Part shown: in pieces, positions 27,182 through 35,971 of the stretch | Numbering within the stretch: position 1 is the stretch's first letter | Layout: the number at the start of each line of letters is the position of its first letter | Assembly: GCA_016789885.1 (NCBI GenBank) | Contig: JAEUPZ010000033.1 | Coordinates: 124,001 to 188,000, forward strand | Source of the DNA: Chromatiales bacterium | GTDB taxonomy: Bacteria; Pseudomonadota; Gammaproteobacteria; Steroidobacterales; GCA-2729495 | Direction of reading: 5' to 3' | DNA: 64,000 bases | Notes under the pieces: generated by a model | Seen by the model: the letters and a program-made list of their open reading frames with translations, nothing else | What the model was told of the DNA's origin: nothing | Databases searched by the model: none | Program-made: the position numbers and the translations under genes

Positions 27182-27505
27182 TCAGTCGCCGCTTCGCCGC
27201 CAGATGGTGCCGCCGAGCCAGCGTCCCGCTGCCGGCCACCATGGTTCCACGGAGACGTCGCCGTAGATGCCGGCGGTGAAGTAGGGATCGGCCTCGAGCA
27301 GCGCCCGCGCTTCGGCTTCGCTCACCACGTCGTAGATGAAGAGGCTCGAGCGATGGCCCCGGCTGCCCGGCTCGGCCAGCGGCCCCGCCGCGAGCACCCG
27401 GTCGAAGATCGACTCGATGTAGGCGAAATGCCGGTCGCGATGGGCGCTGCGCAGGGCGGCCGTGTCGCGGCCGGTGGCGTCCCTGCAGATCGCGATCCAG
27501 GCCAT
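27182..27505 (-). CDS. YciI-family protein, 107 aa
   Basis: This is a small ferredoxin-like alpha-beta protein of the YciI/YCII family. The family's conserved features are visible: AHRDRHFAYIE with the conserved histidine, AGPLAEPGSRGHRSSLFIYD, and EAEARALLEADPYFTAGIYGDVSVEPW. Related proteins are proposed as hydrolases or lactone-processing enzymes, but the substrate is unknown. It ends the minus-strand run that starts with the arginine genes. Confidence 0.87.
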   Translation of the reverse strand: MAWIAICRDATGRDTAALRSAHRDRHFAYIESIFDRVLAAGPLAEPGSRGHRSSLFIYDVVSEAEARALLEADPYFTAGIYGDVSVEPWWPAAGRWLGGTIWRRSGD

Positions 27506-27525
27506 CGGTCGCGGCCTGCGGGGGC

Positions 27526-28263
27526 TCAGGTCCCCGGCGTCGCCGACCGCCGGCGCCGCGGCCCCTCGTCGAAGGGCTGCTCGGCCGGGCCCGTGGGCCG
27601 GCGCAGCAGCGTGAGCCCGGTGCCGAAGGGCAGGTCGAGCACCTGCAGGGCCGGGTCGCCCCGGTACTCCTCCATCAGCTGGCGCACGGTCACGGCGTAG
27701 CCCTTGTCCGCCCCGTACATGCGCGATTCCTCGTCACGCATGCTGTCGTGGAACAGCACGATGGACCGCGGCGACAGGCGGCCCCGGAAGGCCTCGTAGT
27801 CGAAGCGGGCCTGCTCGGCGGTGTGCAGCCCGTCGACGAAGAGCAGGTCCACGGGGCCGAGGGCCGCGTGCTCGGGCGAGGCGGCGAACTCCTGGGTCGT
27901 CTTGAGCCGGTGCCGGATGTTGTCGATCCCGAACCGGCCGAACCACGCGTCGACCCGCGCCGGGTCGCGCCAGAAGTCGTCCACCAGCGACGGGTCGATG
28001 AAGAGCACCTCGCCGCCGTCGGCGTTGTCCTGGCAGCCCCGGGCGATGACCATCGGTACGAAGCCCCGCCACGAGCCGATGACGACGGCGAGCTTCGGCC
28101 GGTAGAGCCGGGCCAGGCCGTAGTAGATCCAGCCGAGGCCCAGGTTGCGGTCGGCGACCCGCTGGTTGTGGCCCATGCGCACGAGGTCGGGATCGGCAAA
28201 GAGCCGCTCCAGCCAGGCGTCCAGGGGCTCGGTGCGGGCCGCCGCGGCCACTGCGTCGCTCAT
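27526..28263 (-). CDS. Class I SAM-dependent methyltransferase-like protein, 245 aa
   Basis: This is a Methyltransf_24-type Rossmann protein. The SAM-binding start AVVIGSWRGFVPMVIARGC replaces the usual GxGxG by a looser GSWRG. EVLFIDPSL supplies the acidic residue, and VDLLFVDGLHTAEQARFDYEAF is the signature motif IV. FHDSM supplies a possible metal-binding His-Asp. The substrate is unknown. The start overlaps the argH stop by 4 bp, so it is expressed with the arginine genes. Confidence 0.75.
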   Translation of the reverse strand: MSDAVAAAARTEPLDAWLERLFADPDLVRMGHNQRVADRNLGLGWIYYGLARLYRPKLAVVIGSWRGFVPMVIARGCQDNADGGEVLFIDPSLVDDFWRDPARVDAWFGRFGIDNIRHRLKTTQEFAASPEHAALGPVDLLFVDGLHTAEQARFDYEAFRGRLSPRSIVLFHDSMRDEESRMYGADKGYAVTVRQLMEEYRGDPALQVLDLPFGTGLTLLRRPTGPAEQPFDEGPRRRRSATPGT

Positions 28264-29444
28264 TTCTTCAGCTCCGCTGCCACGCGCCGGTAGGCCTCGC
28301 GGAAGCTCAGGCCCTGCTCGGTGACCAGCCGGTTGGCACGCTCGGCGGCGTGGATGCTGTCGTCCATGCGGATGTTGGCCGGCAGGAAGCGCAGTTCGCG
28401 CACCAGCGCCGCCATGACCTGGGCCGAGTCGCCGGCCAGGTCGATTGCCCGGAACAGCGGCGCCTTCAGTCGCTGCAGGTCGCGCTGGTAGCCCGACGGC
28501 AGCTTCGCCGGCAGCCCGAGGATCTCGAAGAGCGCCGCCTGCAGCGTCGCGCTGGCGCCGCGAACCAGCTCGAGGACGTCGGGATTCCGCTTCTGCGGCA
28601 TGATCGACGAGCCCGTCGTCATGTTGTCGGGCAGGGCCACGAACCGGAACTCCTGCGTGTAGAAGAGCAGCAGGTCCGACGCGAGCCGTGCCAGGTCCTG
28701 GCCCAGCAGCGAAAGCTCGAAGGCGAGCCCCGCCTCGGCCTTGCCCCGCGAGAGCTGCACGGCCGTGACCGGCGCGTGCACCACGTCGAACTGCAGGGCC
28801 CGGCGGGTCGCCTCGCGGTCGATGGGCACGCCCGGCGTGCCGTAGCCCGCCGCGCTGCCCAGCGGGTTGCGGCTGATGCGCCGGCGCGCCGCGCGGATGC
28901 CCTCGGCGTCGTCACGCAGCTCTGCGGCGAAGCCGCCGGCCCACAGCGGGACGGAGCTCGGCATGGCCTGCTGCATGTGGGTGTAGCCCGGCAGGACCGT
29001 GTCCTTCTCGCGGGCCGCCAGCCCGTCCAGCGCCGTGGCCACGTCGATGGCTGCCGCGGCCAGGCCGTCGGCGGCGTCCAGCAGGTACAGCCGCAGGGCC
29101 GCCAGCACCTGGTCGTTGCGCGAGCGGCCGAGGTGCACGCGGCGGCCGGCTTCGCCGATCAGCGAGGTCAGCCGGCCCTCGATGGCGGTGTGGCAGTCCT
29201 CTTCCTCCAGCGAGATGGTCCATTCGCCGGCGGCGTGGCTCGCGGCCAGCGCCTCGAGCCCGGCAACGATGCCCGACAGGTCGGCGTCGGACAGCAGCCC
29301 CTGCTGGTGCAGCATCTGCGCATGGGCGATGGACGCGCGCACGTCGTACGGCACCAGCCGCGCGTCGAGGCGGTGGTCCTCGCCGGCGGTGTAGCGCAGG
29401 ATGCGCTCGTCGAGCGGTTCGCCCTTGTCCCAGAGCCGCTTCAT
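28260..29444 (-). CDS. argH: Argininosuccinate lyase, short form, 394 aa
   Basis: ArgH splits argininosuccinate into arginine and fumarate. Family motifs are complete through the catalytic signature GSSIMPQKRNPD. HLGRSRNDQV and YTHMQQAMPSS, holding the catalytic histidine, are also present. The protein is about 60 residues shorter than typical ArgH. It ends soon after the GLSFREAYRRVA helix, lacking the usual distal part of the C-terminal domain. That may be a lineage feature rather than damage, since the stop abuts the next gene by overlap. It is the last biosynthetic gene of the arginine cluster. Confidence 0.93.
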   Translation of the reverse strand: MKRLWDKGEPLDERILRYTAGEDHRLDARLVPYDVRASIAHAQMLHQQGLLSDADLSGIVAGLEALAASHAAGEWTISLEEEDCHTAIEGRLTSLIGEAGRRVHLGRSRNDQVLAALRLYLLDAADGLAAAAIDVATALDGLAAREKDTVLPGYTHMQQAMPSSVPLWAGGFAAELRDDAEGIRAARRRISRNPLGSAAGYGTPGVPIDREATRRALQFDVVHAPVTAVQLSRGKAEAGLAFELSLLGQDLARLASDLLLFYTQEFRFVALPDNMTTGSSIMPQKRNPDVLELVRGASATLQAALFEILGLPAKLPSGYQRDLQRLKAPLFRAIDLAGDSAQVMAALVRELRFLPANIRMDDSIHAAERANRLVTEQGLSFREAYRRVAAELKK

Positions 29445-29454
29445 GGGCCAGTCC

Positions 29455-30381
29455 TCAGCCGCGCTCGGCGGCGGTCAGCGTCGCGACGTTGTCGACCACC
29501 ATGGTGCCCGTGCCCTCGTTGGTGAAGACCTCGAGCAGCAGGCTGTCCGGCACCTTGTACGAGATCAGGTGCACGCGCTCGACGCCGCCCTTCAGGGCCG
29601 CCTCGATGGCGCGGGCCTTGGGCAGCATGCCCTCGGCGAGCGAGCCCTGCTCGCGCAGCCGCTGGAGGCCGGCGAGATCCGTGTACGAGACCAGCGACGC
29701 CGGATCCCGGCGGTCCTCGAGGATGCCGGGTGCGCCCATGGTCAGGATGAGCTTGGCGGCCTTCAGCGACGCCGCCAGTGCCGCGGCCACGGTGTCGGCG
29801 TTGATGTTGAGCACCGTGCCATGGCGGTCGGCGGAGAGCGGGCTCACCACGGGCACGAGCCCGTTGTCGAGCTGGGCCTCGATGACGTCGGTGTTCACGC
29901 CGTCGATGTCGCCGACGAAGCCGAAGTCGACGGCCTCGCCCTCGTGTCCCTCGACCTTCATCGGCGGCCGCTTGTGGGCGTCGATGAGCCCGGCGTCGAC
30001 GCCGCTGATGCCCACGGCGGGCAGGTCCAGGTCGCGGCAGGCGGCGAGGATGCGCGTGTTGATCTGACCGTTCAGCACCATCGTGGTGACGTCGAGGGTC
30101 GGCTTGTCGGTGACGCGACGGCCGCCCACCATGCGCGTCGGCACGCCGAGGGCGTTGGCCAGCTCCGTCGACTGCGGGCCGCCCCCGTGCACCAGCACGA
30201 CGCGCACGCCGACCTGGTGCAGCAGGGCCACCTGCTCGAGCAGGTTGCGGGTGGCCTCGTGCGACGCAAAGACCTCGCCGCCGGCCTTCAGCACGAAGAC
30301 CCGCTTCTTGTACAGGCGGATGTATGGTGCCGCGTGCTTGAGGGCCGAGACGACGACGTCGCGGTCGTGGTTGCTCTTCAT
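29455..30381 (-). CDS. argB: N-acetylglutamate (N-acylglutamate) kinase, 308 aa
   Basis: ArgB phosphorylates the gamma-carboxyl of N-acylated glutamate. Amino-acid kinase motifs are present: FVLKAGGEV, LVHGGGPQSTELANALG, RRVTDKPTLDV, and NINADTVAAALAASL, with TMGAPGILED near the ATP site. The ATG at 30381 was chosen because it gives a normal start and lies 2 bp after the argF' stop. Whether the acyl group is acetyl or succinyl depends on the pathway discussed under argF'. Confidence 0.95.
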   Translation of the reverse strand: MKSNHDRDVVVSALKHAAPYIRLYKKRVFVLKAGGEVFASHEATRNLLEQVALLHQVGVRVVLVHGGGPQSTELANALGVPTRMVGGRRVTDKPTLDVTTMVLNGQINTRILAACRDLDLPAVGISGVDAGLIDAHKRPPMKVEGHEGEAVDFGFVGDIDGVNTDVIEAQLDNGLVPVVSPLSADRHGTVLNINADTVAAALAASLKAAKLILTMGAPGILEDRRDPASLVSYTDLAGLQRLREQGSLAEGMLPKARAIEAALKGGVERVHLISYKVPDSLLLEVFTNEGTGTMVVDNVATLTAAERG

Positions 30382-30383
30382 GG

Positions 30384-31397
30384 TCAGGCTCCCGGGCCGA
30401 TCATCTGGTAGAGGACGGCCATCTGGCCCCACATGCGGTTCTGGGCCTCCTGGATGACGACGCTGCGCGGGCCGTCGAGGATGCGGTCGGTCACGGCCAC
30501 GCCGCGGCGAACCGGCAGGCAGTGCATGAAGCGCGCGTCGGGCCGGGCCGTGGCGAAGCTCGGCTCGTCGACGATCCAGTCCTGCAGGTTCTCGCGCAGC
30601 TTCTGGTCGGCCACGCGGTCGCCGTAGTGCTTCGTCGACGACCACTCCTTCGCGTAGATGATGTGCGCACCCTCGTAGGCCTGCCTGCGGTCACTGGTCT
30701 CGGTCACGGAGCCGCCCGAGGCGGCGGCCGCCCGGCGGGCCTTGTCCATGATGGCCGGCGGCAGCTCGAAGCCGTCGGGCCGCACCACCGTCACGTCCAT
30801 GCCGCGCATGGCGGCCATGTGCAGCGTCGCCGACGGCACGGCCAGCGGCAGCGCCTTCGGGTGCCACGACCACGACAGCACGAACTTGCCGCCCTGGCGG
30901 GGCACCTTCAGCTCGTCGAGCGTCTTCCAGTCGGCGAGGCTCTGGCACGGGTGCTGGATCGCCGACTCCATGTTGATGAGTGGCACCTTGACGAGGTCGC
31001 GCATGCGCCCGAACTGCTTGTCGGCCAGGTCGTCCTCGAGGTTTTCCCGGGCGGCGAAGGCGCGGATGCCCAGCGCGTCACCGTAGGAGCTGATGACCGG
31101 GATGGCCTCCCGCAGGTGCTCGGCGGCCACGCCGTCCATGACGATGCCATCGCGCGTCTCGAGGCCGTGGATCGACATGTCCGGCGAGATCACGAAGGCG
31201 CCGCCGCCGAGCCGCGCCATGGCGGCCTGGAACGACGACAGCGTGCGCAGCGACGGGCTCAGGAAGAGCAGCGCCAGCACCTTGCCCTCCAGCGCCCGGG
31301 GCTCGGGGCTGTCCTGCAGCCGGCGGGCGAGCTTCAGCAGCGCGTCGACCTGGGCGGGCTCCAGCTCGGCCAGGTCGTTGAATACCTTCAGTCCCAT
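30384..31397 (-). CDS. argF': N-acylornithine carbamoyltransferase (AOTCase/SOTCase type), 337 aa
   Basis: This protein transfers carbamoyl to N-acylated ornithine, forming N-acylcitrulline, instead of acting on free ornithine. The carbamoyl-phosphate loop is FLSPSLRT rather than STRT. HPCQSLAD and HCLPVRRG are typical of the N-acyl family. By my alignment from memory, the specificity position that is Glu92 in Xanthomonas acetylornithine enzyme and Pro in the Bacteroides succinylornithine enzyme is Ala92 here (GVAAEH). The carboxylated lysine of the acetyl enzyme corresponds to Met326. These points favour succinylornithine or another acyl form. It is embedded in the arginine cluster. Confidence 0.9.
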   Translation of the reverse strand: MGLKVFNDLAELEPAQVDALLKLARRLQDSPEPRALEGKVLALLFLSPSLRTLSSFQAAMARLGGGAFVISPDMSIHGLETRDGIVMDGVAAEHLREAIPVISSYGDALGIRAFAARENLEDDLADKQFGRMRDLVKVPLINMESAIQHPCQSLADWKTLDELKVPRQGGKFVLSWSWHPKALPLAVPSATLHMAAMRGMDVTVVRPDGFELPPAIMDKARRAAAASGGSVTETSDRRQAYEGAHIIYAKEWSSTKHYGDRVADQKLRENLQDWIVDEPSFATARPDARFMHCLPVRRGVAVTDRILDGPRSVVIQEAQNRMWGQMAVLYQMIGPGA

Positions 31398-31420
31398 GTG
31401 TCCCTCCTGTGGGATCGGGG

Positions 31421-32572
31421 TCAGTCAAGATCGGCGAGGGCGGCGACGAGGGCGTCGACGTGCTCGCGGGCGAGGGTGAGCGGCGGCAGCAGCCGCACGA
31501 CCTTCGGGTCGCTGCTGGTGCCGACGAGGATGTCCCGGGCCAGCAGTTCCGCCTGCACGTCCTTCGCCGGCCGCCGGCAGCGCAGGCCCAGCAGGAAGCC
31601 CTGCCCCTGCACGGACTCGACGGGCCCGGTGACGGCGCGCTCGCGGAGCCCGGCGGAGAGCGTGCGCACGTTCGCCAGCAGCCCGTCGCGCCCGATCACC
31701 CGCAGCACGGTGCTGACCAGCGCGCAGGCGATGGGCCCGCCACCGAAGGTCGTGCCGAGCTCGCCCGGCTTCAGTTGTGCCGCGAGGGCCTCGGACAGCA
31801 GCAGCGCGCTGCAGGGAAAGCCGCCGCCCAGCGCCTTGGCGGTGGTCAGCATGTCGGGCACGAGGCCATACAGGTCGACGGCGAAGGGCTGGCCGCTGCG
31901 GCCCACGCCGCTCTGCACCTCATCGGCGATCACGAGCGCGCCGGACTTGCGGGCGGCCGCGGCGAGCGCTGCGACGAAGTCCGGCGCCAGGTCGTAGGCG
32001 CCGCCGACGCCCTGCACCGGCTCGAAGATCACCGCGGCAGTGCTGCCGTCGATGGCCCGGGCCGCGGCGGCCGCGTCGTCCCGCGGGATGAACTCCACGT
32101 CGAAGGGCTGCCGCGGAAAGCCGTACCAGGCCTGGCTACCCCAGGTGACGGCGGCGGCGGCGGCGGTGCGGCCGTGGAAGCCCTGTTCCAGCGCCACGAT
32201 CTTGCTGCGGCCCGTGACGCGGCAGGCGATCTTCAGGGCGTTCTCGTTGGCCTCGGCGCCGCTGTTGACGAAGAAGACGCGCGGCAGCCGCCCGCCGGCG
32301 AAGGCCACCAGGTCGTCGGCCGCCTGGGCCCGCACCTGCAGGGCCACGGCGTTGCTCTGGAAGTACATCGACCTCGCCTGGTCGGCCAGCGCTGCCAGCA
32401 GGTCCGGGTGGCCGTAGCCCAGCGAGGCCACGGCGTGGCCGCCGTAGAAGTCGATGATGCGCCGGCCGCCGCTGTAGAGGTACACGCCCTCGGCGCGGTC
32501 GGCCTCGATGGGCAGCTGCGCGTAGACCTGGGCGAGGTGGCGGGCCTCGGCCTGCTGGGACGGTGTGAGCAT
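31421..32572 (-). CDS. argD: N-acylornithine aminotransferase (class III), 383 aa
   Basis: This PLP-dependent aminotransferase converts N-acylglutamate semialdehyde to N-acylornithine. FFVNSGAEANENALKIA binds PLP phosphate. The DEVQSGVGRSG block holds the ring-stacking aspartate region, and TTAKALGGGFPCSALLLS carries the Schiff-base lysine. FGGGPIACALV follows. ATG 32572 starts 14 bp after the argC stop; an upstream in-frame extension overlaps argC and looks unconserved. Length is normal for ArgD. Confidence 0.94.
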   Translation of the reverse strand: MLTPSQQAEARHLAQVYAQLPIEADRAEGVYLYSGGRRIIDFYGGHAVASLGYGHPDLLAALADQARSMYFQSNAVALQVRAQAADDLVAFAGGRLPRVFFVNSGAEANENALKIACRVTGRSKIVALEQGFHGRTAAAAAVTWGSQAWYGFPRQPFDVEFIPRDDAAAAARAIDGSTAAVIFEPVQGVGGAYDLAPDFVAALAAAARKSGALVIADEVQSGVGRSGQPFAVDLYGLVPDMLTTAKALGGGFPCSALLLSEALAAQLKPGELGTTFGGGPIACALVSTVLRVIGRDGLLANVRTLSAGLRERAVTGPVESVQGQGFLLGLRCRRPAKDVQAELLARDILVGTSSDPKVVRLLPPLTLAREHVDALVAALADLD

Positions 32573-32586
32573 GGGTCGTGCCCTGG

Positions 32587-33654
32587 TCAGATCCAGCCCG
32601 GTGCGGGCGCGTCGAGGCCGGCGGTTTCGGGCAGGCCGAGCAGCCGGTTCAGCCACTGGATGGCGCCGCCGGCGGCGCCCTTGATGAGGTTGTCGATGGC
32701 GACGAACACGGCGAGGCTCGTCCCCGCCGTGGCCATGCCGATCTCCGCGTAGTTGCTGCCGGCCACGTTCTTGACCCGCGGCGTGCCATCGACGACGCGC
32801 ACGAAGGGCCGGCCGGCGTAGAAGGCGGCGAACGCCTCGCGCACCGCATCGGCCTTCATCGGCCGGGCGAGCTCGGCCTGCAGCGTCAGGTGGATGCCGC
32901 GGGCGAAGGGTCCCGAGTGCGGAATGAACTGCAGGGCCGGCCGCACGCCGGTGAGTGCCTCGCAGATCCCCACCACCTCCGGCGCGTGCCGGTGCTGCAG
33001 CGGGTTGTAGGCGAACAGGTTCGAGTGCCGCTCAGGGTGGTGCGTGGTGGCGATGGGCGCGCGTCCGGCCCCCGTGCTGCCGGTCACGCCGACGGCGTAG
33101 AGCGGTCCCTGGGTCATGCCCCCCGCCAGCAGCGGCACCATGGCCAGCAGCATGGAGCTGGCGAAGCAGCCCGGGTGGCCGATGTAGGCGCCCGGGATGC
33201 CGGCCACGTGCTCCGGCAGCGCACAGGTGAAGCGCTCGAGCAGGTGCGGGGCGCCGTGCGGCTCGCGGTAGACTGCCTGGAAGTCGGCCGCCCGCCGGAA
33301 CCGGAAGTCGGAGGACACGTCGACGACGACGAGGTCGACCCCTGAGCGCTCGGCCTGGCCGATGAGCTCGCCGAGCACGCCGGCGCTGACCACGTGGGGC
33401 GCCGCGGACAGCAGCGCCACCCGGTCGCCGCCGCGGCGGTCGAGCTCGGCCGCCAGCGCCAGCTGGTCGATGAACAGCCGGTCGCCGAGCGCGGGCGCCA
33501 GGTGCGGGAACGACTCGGCGACGCGGCCCCCGGCCTGGCTGGCCGACGACACGCCCTTGAGCGCGAGCCCGGGGTGCCCGGCGACGAGGCGCAGCAGCTC
33601 GCCGGCGACGTAGCCGGTGCCACCGACGATGAGTGTGGGGACCGGCGCGGTCAC
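32587..33654 (-). CDS. argC: N-acetyl-gamma-glutamyl-phosphate reductase, 355 aa
   Basis: ArgC reduces N-acylglutamyl phosphate to the semialdehyde with NADPH. The Rossmann start is LIVGGTGYVAGELLRLV, and catalytic C163 lies in GHPGCFASSML. GSTGAGRAP and HSNLFAYNPLQHRHAPEV are typical. It belongs to the larger ArgC type of about 350 residues. The start is GTG at 33654, overlapping the DUF1611 stop (GTGA), so these two are translated together. Confidence 0.95.
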   Translation of the reverse strand: MTAPVPTLIVGGTGYVAGELLRLVAGHPGLALKGVSSASQAGGRVAESFPHLAPALGDRLFIDQLALAAELDRRGGDRVALLSAAPHVVSAGVLGELIGQAERSGVDLVVVDVSSDFRFRRAADFQAVYREPHGAPHLLERFTCALPEHVAGIPGAYIGHPGCFASSMLLAMVPLLAGGMTQGPLYAVGVTGSTGAGRAPIATTHHPERHSNLFAYNPLQHRHAPEVVGICEALTGVRPALQFIPHSGPFARGIHLTLQAELARPMKADAVREAFAAFYAGRPFVRVVDGTPRVKNVAGSNYAEIGMATAGTSLAVFVAIDNLIKGAAGGAIQWLNRLLGLPETAGLDAPAPGWI

Positions 33655-34718
33655 GACAGCCGCAGCCCGAGCTTGCCGCAGACGAAGTCGCCGATGCCCA
33701 GCGCGTCGGTGACGGCGTTGATGGCGCGCACGCCCATGCGCTGCTCGATGATGTCGCGGCCGACGTCGTTGTCCGTGGCCGGGCCCGTGACGACGCCCGG
33801 CTCGATGCCGAAGTCCTTGCGCAGCAGCTCGACGCCACCCCAGGCTGCCACCGGGTCGTTGGCCGACAGGACGAGGCAGGTGATGGCGTCGCGGATCGCG
33901 GCGTCGCGCAGGATGGCCTCGACGCCGTAGGCGCCGAGGAGGCCGTCGCCGAGCTCGAAGATGATGCAGTCGGGCTTCTGGGCCGCGAGCCGCGTCAGCA
34001 TCGTGCGGGTGACCGCCGGTCCGTTGGCGGCGGTCGTCGTGCCGACGCCGAAATCCGTGAAGATCAGCGTGTTGCGGGCGCCGGCGTCCTCCATGGCCAG
34101 GATGTCCCGCCGCAGCGAGACGCCCGTGGCCTTGAAGGCGTCGATGGTGTGGCCGTGGTGGCGGATGCGGCTGACGATGGCCGCGGCCGCCGCGGTCTTG
34201 CCGGCGTTCATGCAGGTGCCGGCGATGGCGATGACCGGCACGCCGTGGGTCACCACCGGCGGCTCGGGCTCGAGCTTCGCCATGCCGATGCGGGCCGGCA
34301 CGCCGATGCGCTCGCCGAGGAACGGGAAGTCGAGCACCGAGCCCAGCACCCGCACCTCGAACGGCGGGCCCAGCGCCGGGTTGATGGAGTCGCAGACGCC
34401 GATGACGCCGCCGATGTTCAGCATCTGCAGCGTGTCGCCCACGGCGAGCTTTTCGGGCACGTGGCCCGAGTAGCCGAACAGCGCCTTGCGGTGGCCCAGC
34501 GCGCCGACCACGATGTCGCCGCGCTTGACGCCGGCCATGCGCCCGGAGGTGAGCTCCAGCGTGTTGTAGGTGCTCTTGTTCGTGAGCACCTCCACCGCGA
34601 TCACGACGCCCTCCTCACAGGGGATGTCGGCGGCGACGCGCAGCTCCCGCTTCAGGTTCAGGTGCTGGGCGATCGACGCGATCTTGTCGGCGACGATGGT
34701 CTTCATGGGGGCGCCCAT
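33651..34718 (-). CDS. DUF1611 (DgcN-like) P-loop protein within the arginine operon, 355 aa
   Basis: An N-terminal beta-rich domain is followed by a DUF1611 P-loop domain with GTCMNAGKT (167-175). FKATGVSLRRD, FTDFGVGTT and ELGDGLLGAYGV come next. As I recall, DUF1611 proteins related to DgcN act as N-acetyltransferases on D-glutamate. Its position between argG and argC, coupled to both (TGATG with argG, GTGA with argC), suggests a role in N-acylating glutamate or a related step; no argA or argJ gene is in the cluster. ATG 34718 is chosen for the coupling, with 34706 as the alternative. Confidence 0.82.
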   Translation of the reverse strand: MGAPMKTIVADKIASIAQHLNLKRELRVAADIPCEEGVVIAVEVLTNKSTYNTLELTSGRMAGVKRGDIVVGALGHRKALFGYSGHVPEKLAVGDTLQMLNIGGVIGVCDSINPALGPPFEVRVLGSVLDFPFLGERIGVPARIGMAKLEPEPPVVTHGVPVIAIAGTCMNAGKTAAAAAIVSRIRHHGHTIDAFKATGVSLRRDILAMEDAGARNTLIFTDFGVGTTTAANGPAVTRTMLTRLAAQKPDCIIFELGDGLLGAYGVEAILRDAAIRDAITCLVLSANDPVAAWGGVELLRKDFGIEPGVVTGPATDNDVGRDIIEQRMGVRAINAVTDALGIGDFVCGKLGLRLS

Positions 34719-35929
34719 CAGCGTCCCGCCGCCCGGGTCTGCAGCACGCCCGGCAGCGCCAGGATGCGCGAGTAGCCGAGCGCGTCGGCCGGGGTCCACT
34801 CGCCGGCCTTCTCGCCGTAGACGCCCTTGGTGGCGGCCAGCAGCGAGTGGGGCGACGTCACGCCCTCGACGAAGAGGTTGCCGGTGTGGAGCATGATCTT
34901 CACCTCGCCGGTGACCCGGGCCTGGGACGAGGCGAGCAGCGCCTCGATGTCGCGGCAGACCGGGTCGAGCTGCTTGCCCTCGTGGACGAAGTCGCCGTAG
35001 GGCGCCGCCACCAGGTCCTTGATGCGCTGCTGCGGGCCCGACAGCACGAGCTTCTCCAGCTCGCGGTGGGCGACCAGCAGGATCTCGGCGGCCGGCGCCT
35101 CGAAGGCGACCCGGCCCTTGGTGCCGAGCACCGTGTCGCCCACGTGGATGCCGCGGCCGATGGCGTAGGCGCCGCCGATGGCCTCGAGCGTCTCGATGAG
35201 CGTCACCGGGTCCATGGCCTCGCCGTCGAGGCTGGTCGGCACGCCCTGGGTGAAGCTGATGACGTGCCGCTCGGGCTTGCGGGGTTTCGCGAAAGCGTTG
35301 GGCGACAGCACCCAGGCGTCCTCGGGGATCGACTCCTTCGAGTCGAGCGTCTCGCGCCCGCCGATGGTCACGCCCCAGAGGCCGCGGTTGATGGAGTAGG
35401 CAGAGCCCCGGACCGGCACCGGATAGCCGCCTTCCTCGAGGTACTTCTGCTGCTCGGTGCGGATGAAGCCCTCGTCGCGCACCGGCGCCAGCACCTCGAG
35501 CCCCGGCGCGATGGTGCGCAGCGCCACCTCGAACCGGACCTGGTCGTTGCCGGCGGCCGTGCAGCCGTGGGCCACGGTGCGGCTGCCCCGGGCCTTGGCG
35601 AGCTCGGCGAGCAGCGTTGCCTGGATGCCGCGCTCGGCGCCGACGCAGAGGGGGTACAGGTGGCCGCGGCGCACGTTGCCGAAGACCAGGTACTTGAGCA
35701 CCCGGTCGAAGAACGCCTGGCGCGCCTCGACGAGCACGTGCTCCTGGGCGCCCAGGGCCCGCGAGCGGTGGTCGAGATCCCTGGCGGCCTCGTCGTCGAT
35801 GCCGCCGGTGTTGATGGTCACCGTGACCACCGGCCGGCCGTAGCGCTCCTTGAGCCAGGGCACGCAGAACGACGTGTCGAGGCCACCGGAGTAGCCGAGG
35901 ATGATGGGGGTGGTGTCGGCGGCGTTCAT
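34718..35929 (-). CDS. argG: Argininosuccinate synthase, 403 aa
   Basis: ArgG condenses citrulline and aspartate with ATP hydrolysis to AMP. The N-type ATP pyrophosphatase loop YSGGLDTSFC is at residues 13-22. TINTGG, HGCTAAGNDQVRFE and the YSINRGLWG block are further family motifs. Since the pathway here runs through N-acylcitrulline, a deacylase must act before ArgG; none is encoded in this cluster. It is 42 bp after argR and probably in the same transcript. Confidence 0.95.
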   Translation of the reverse strand: MNAADTTPIILGYSGGLDTSFCVPWLKERYGRPVVTVTINTGGIDDEAARDLDHRSRALGAQEHVLVEARQAFFDRVLKYLVFGNVRRGHLYPLCVGAERGIQATLLAELAKARGSRTVAHGCTAAGNDQVRFEVALRTIAPGLEVLAPVRDEGFIRTEQQKYLEEGGYPVPVRGSAYSINRGLWGVTIGGRETLDSKESIPEDAWVLSPNAFAKPRKPERHVISFTQGVPTSLDGEAMDPVTLIETLEAIGGAYAIGRGIHVGDTVLGTKGRVAFEAPAAEILLVAHRELEKLVLSGPQQRIKDLVAAPYGDFVHEGKQLDPVCRDIEALLASSQARVTGEVKIMLHTGNLFVEGVTSPHSLLAATKGVYGEKAGEWTPADALGYSRILALPGVLQTRAAGR

Positions 35930-35971
35930 CGGAACGGTGCTCCTTCGGGCCTGCGCCCGGCTGGCTCCTGG

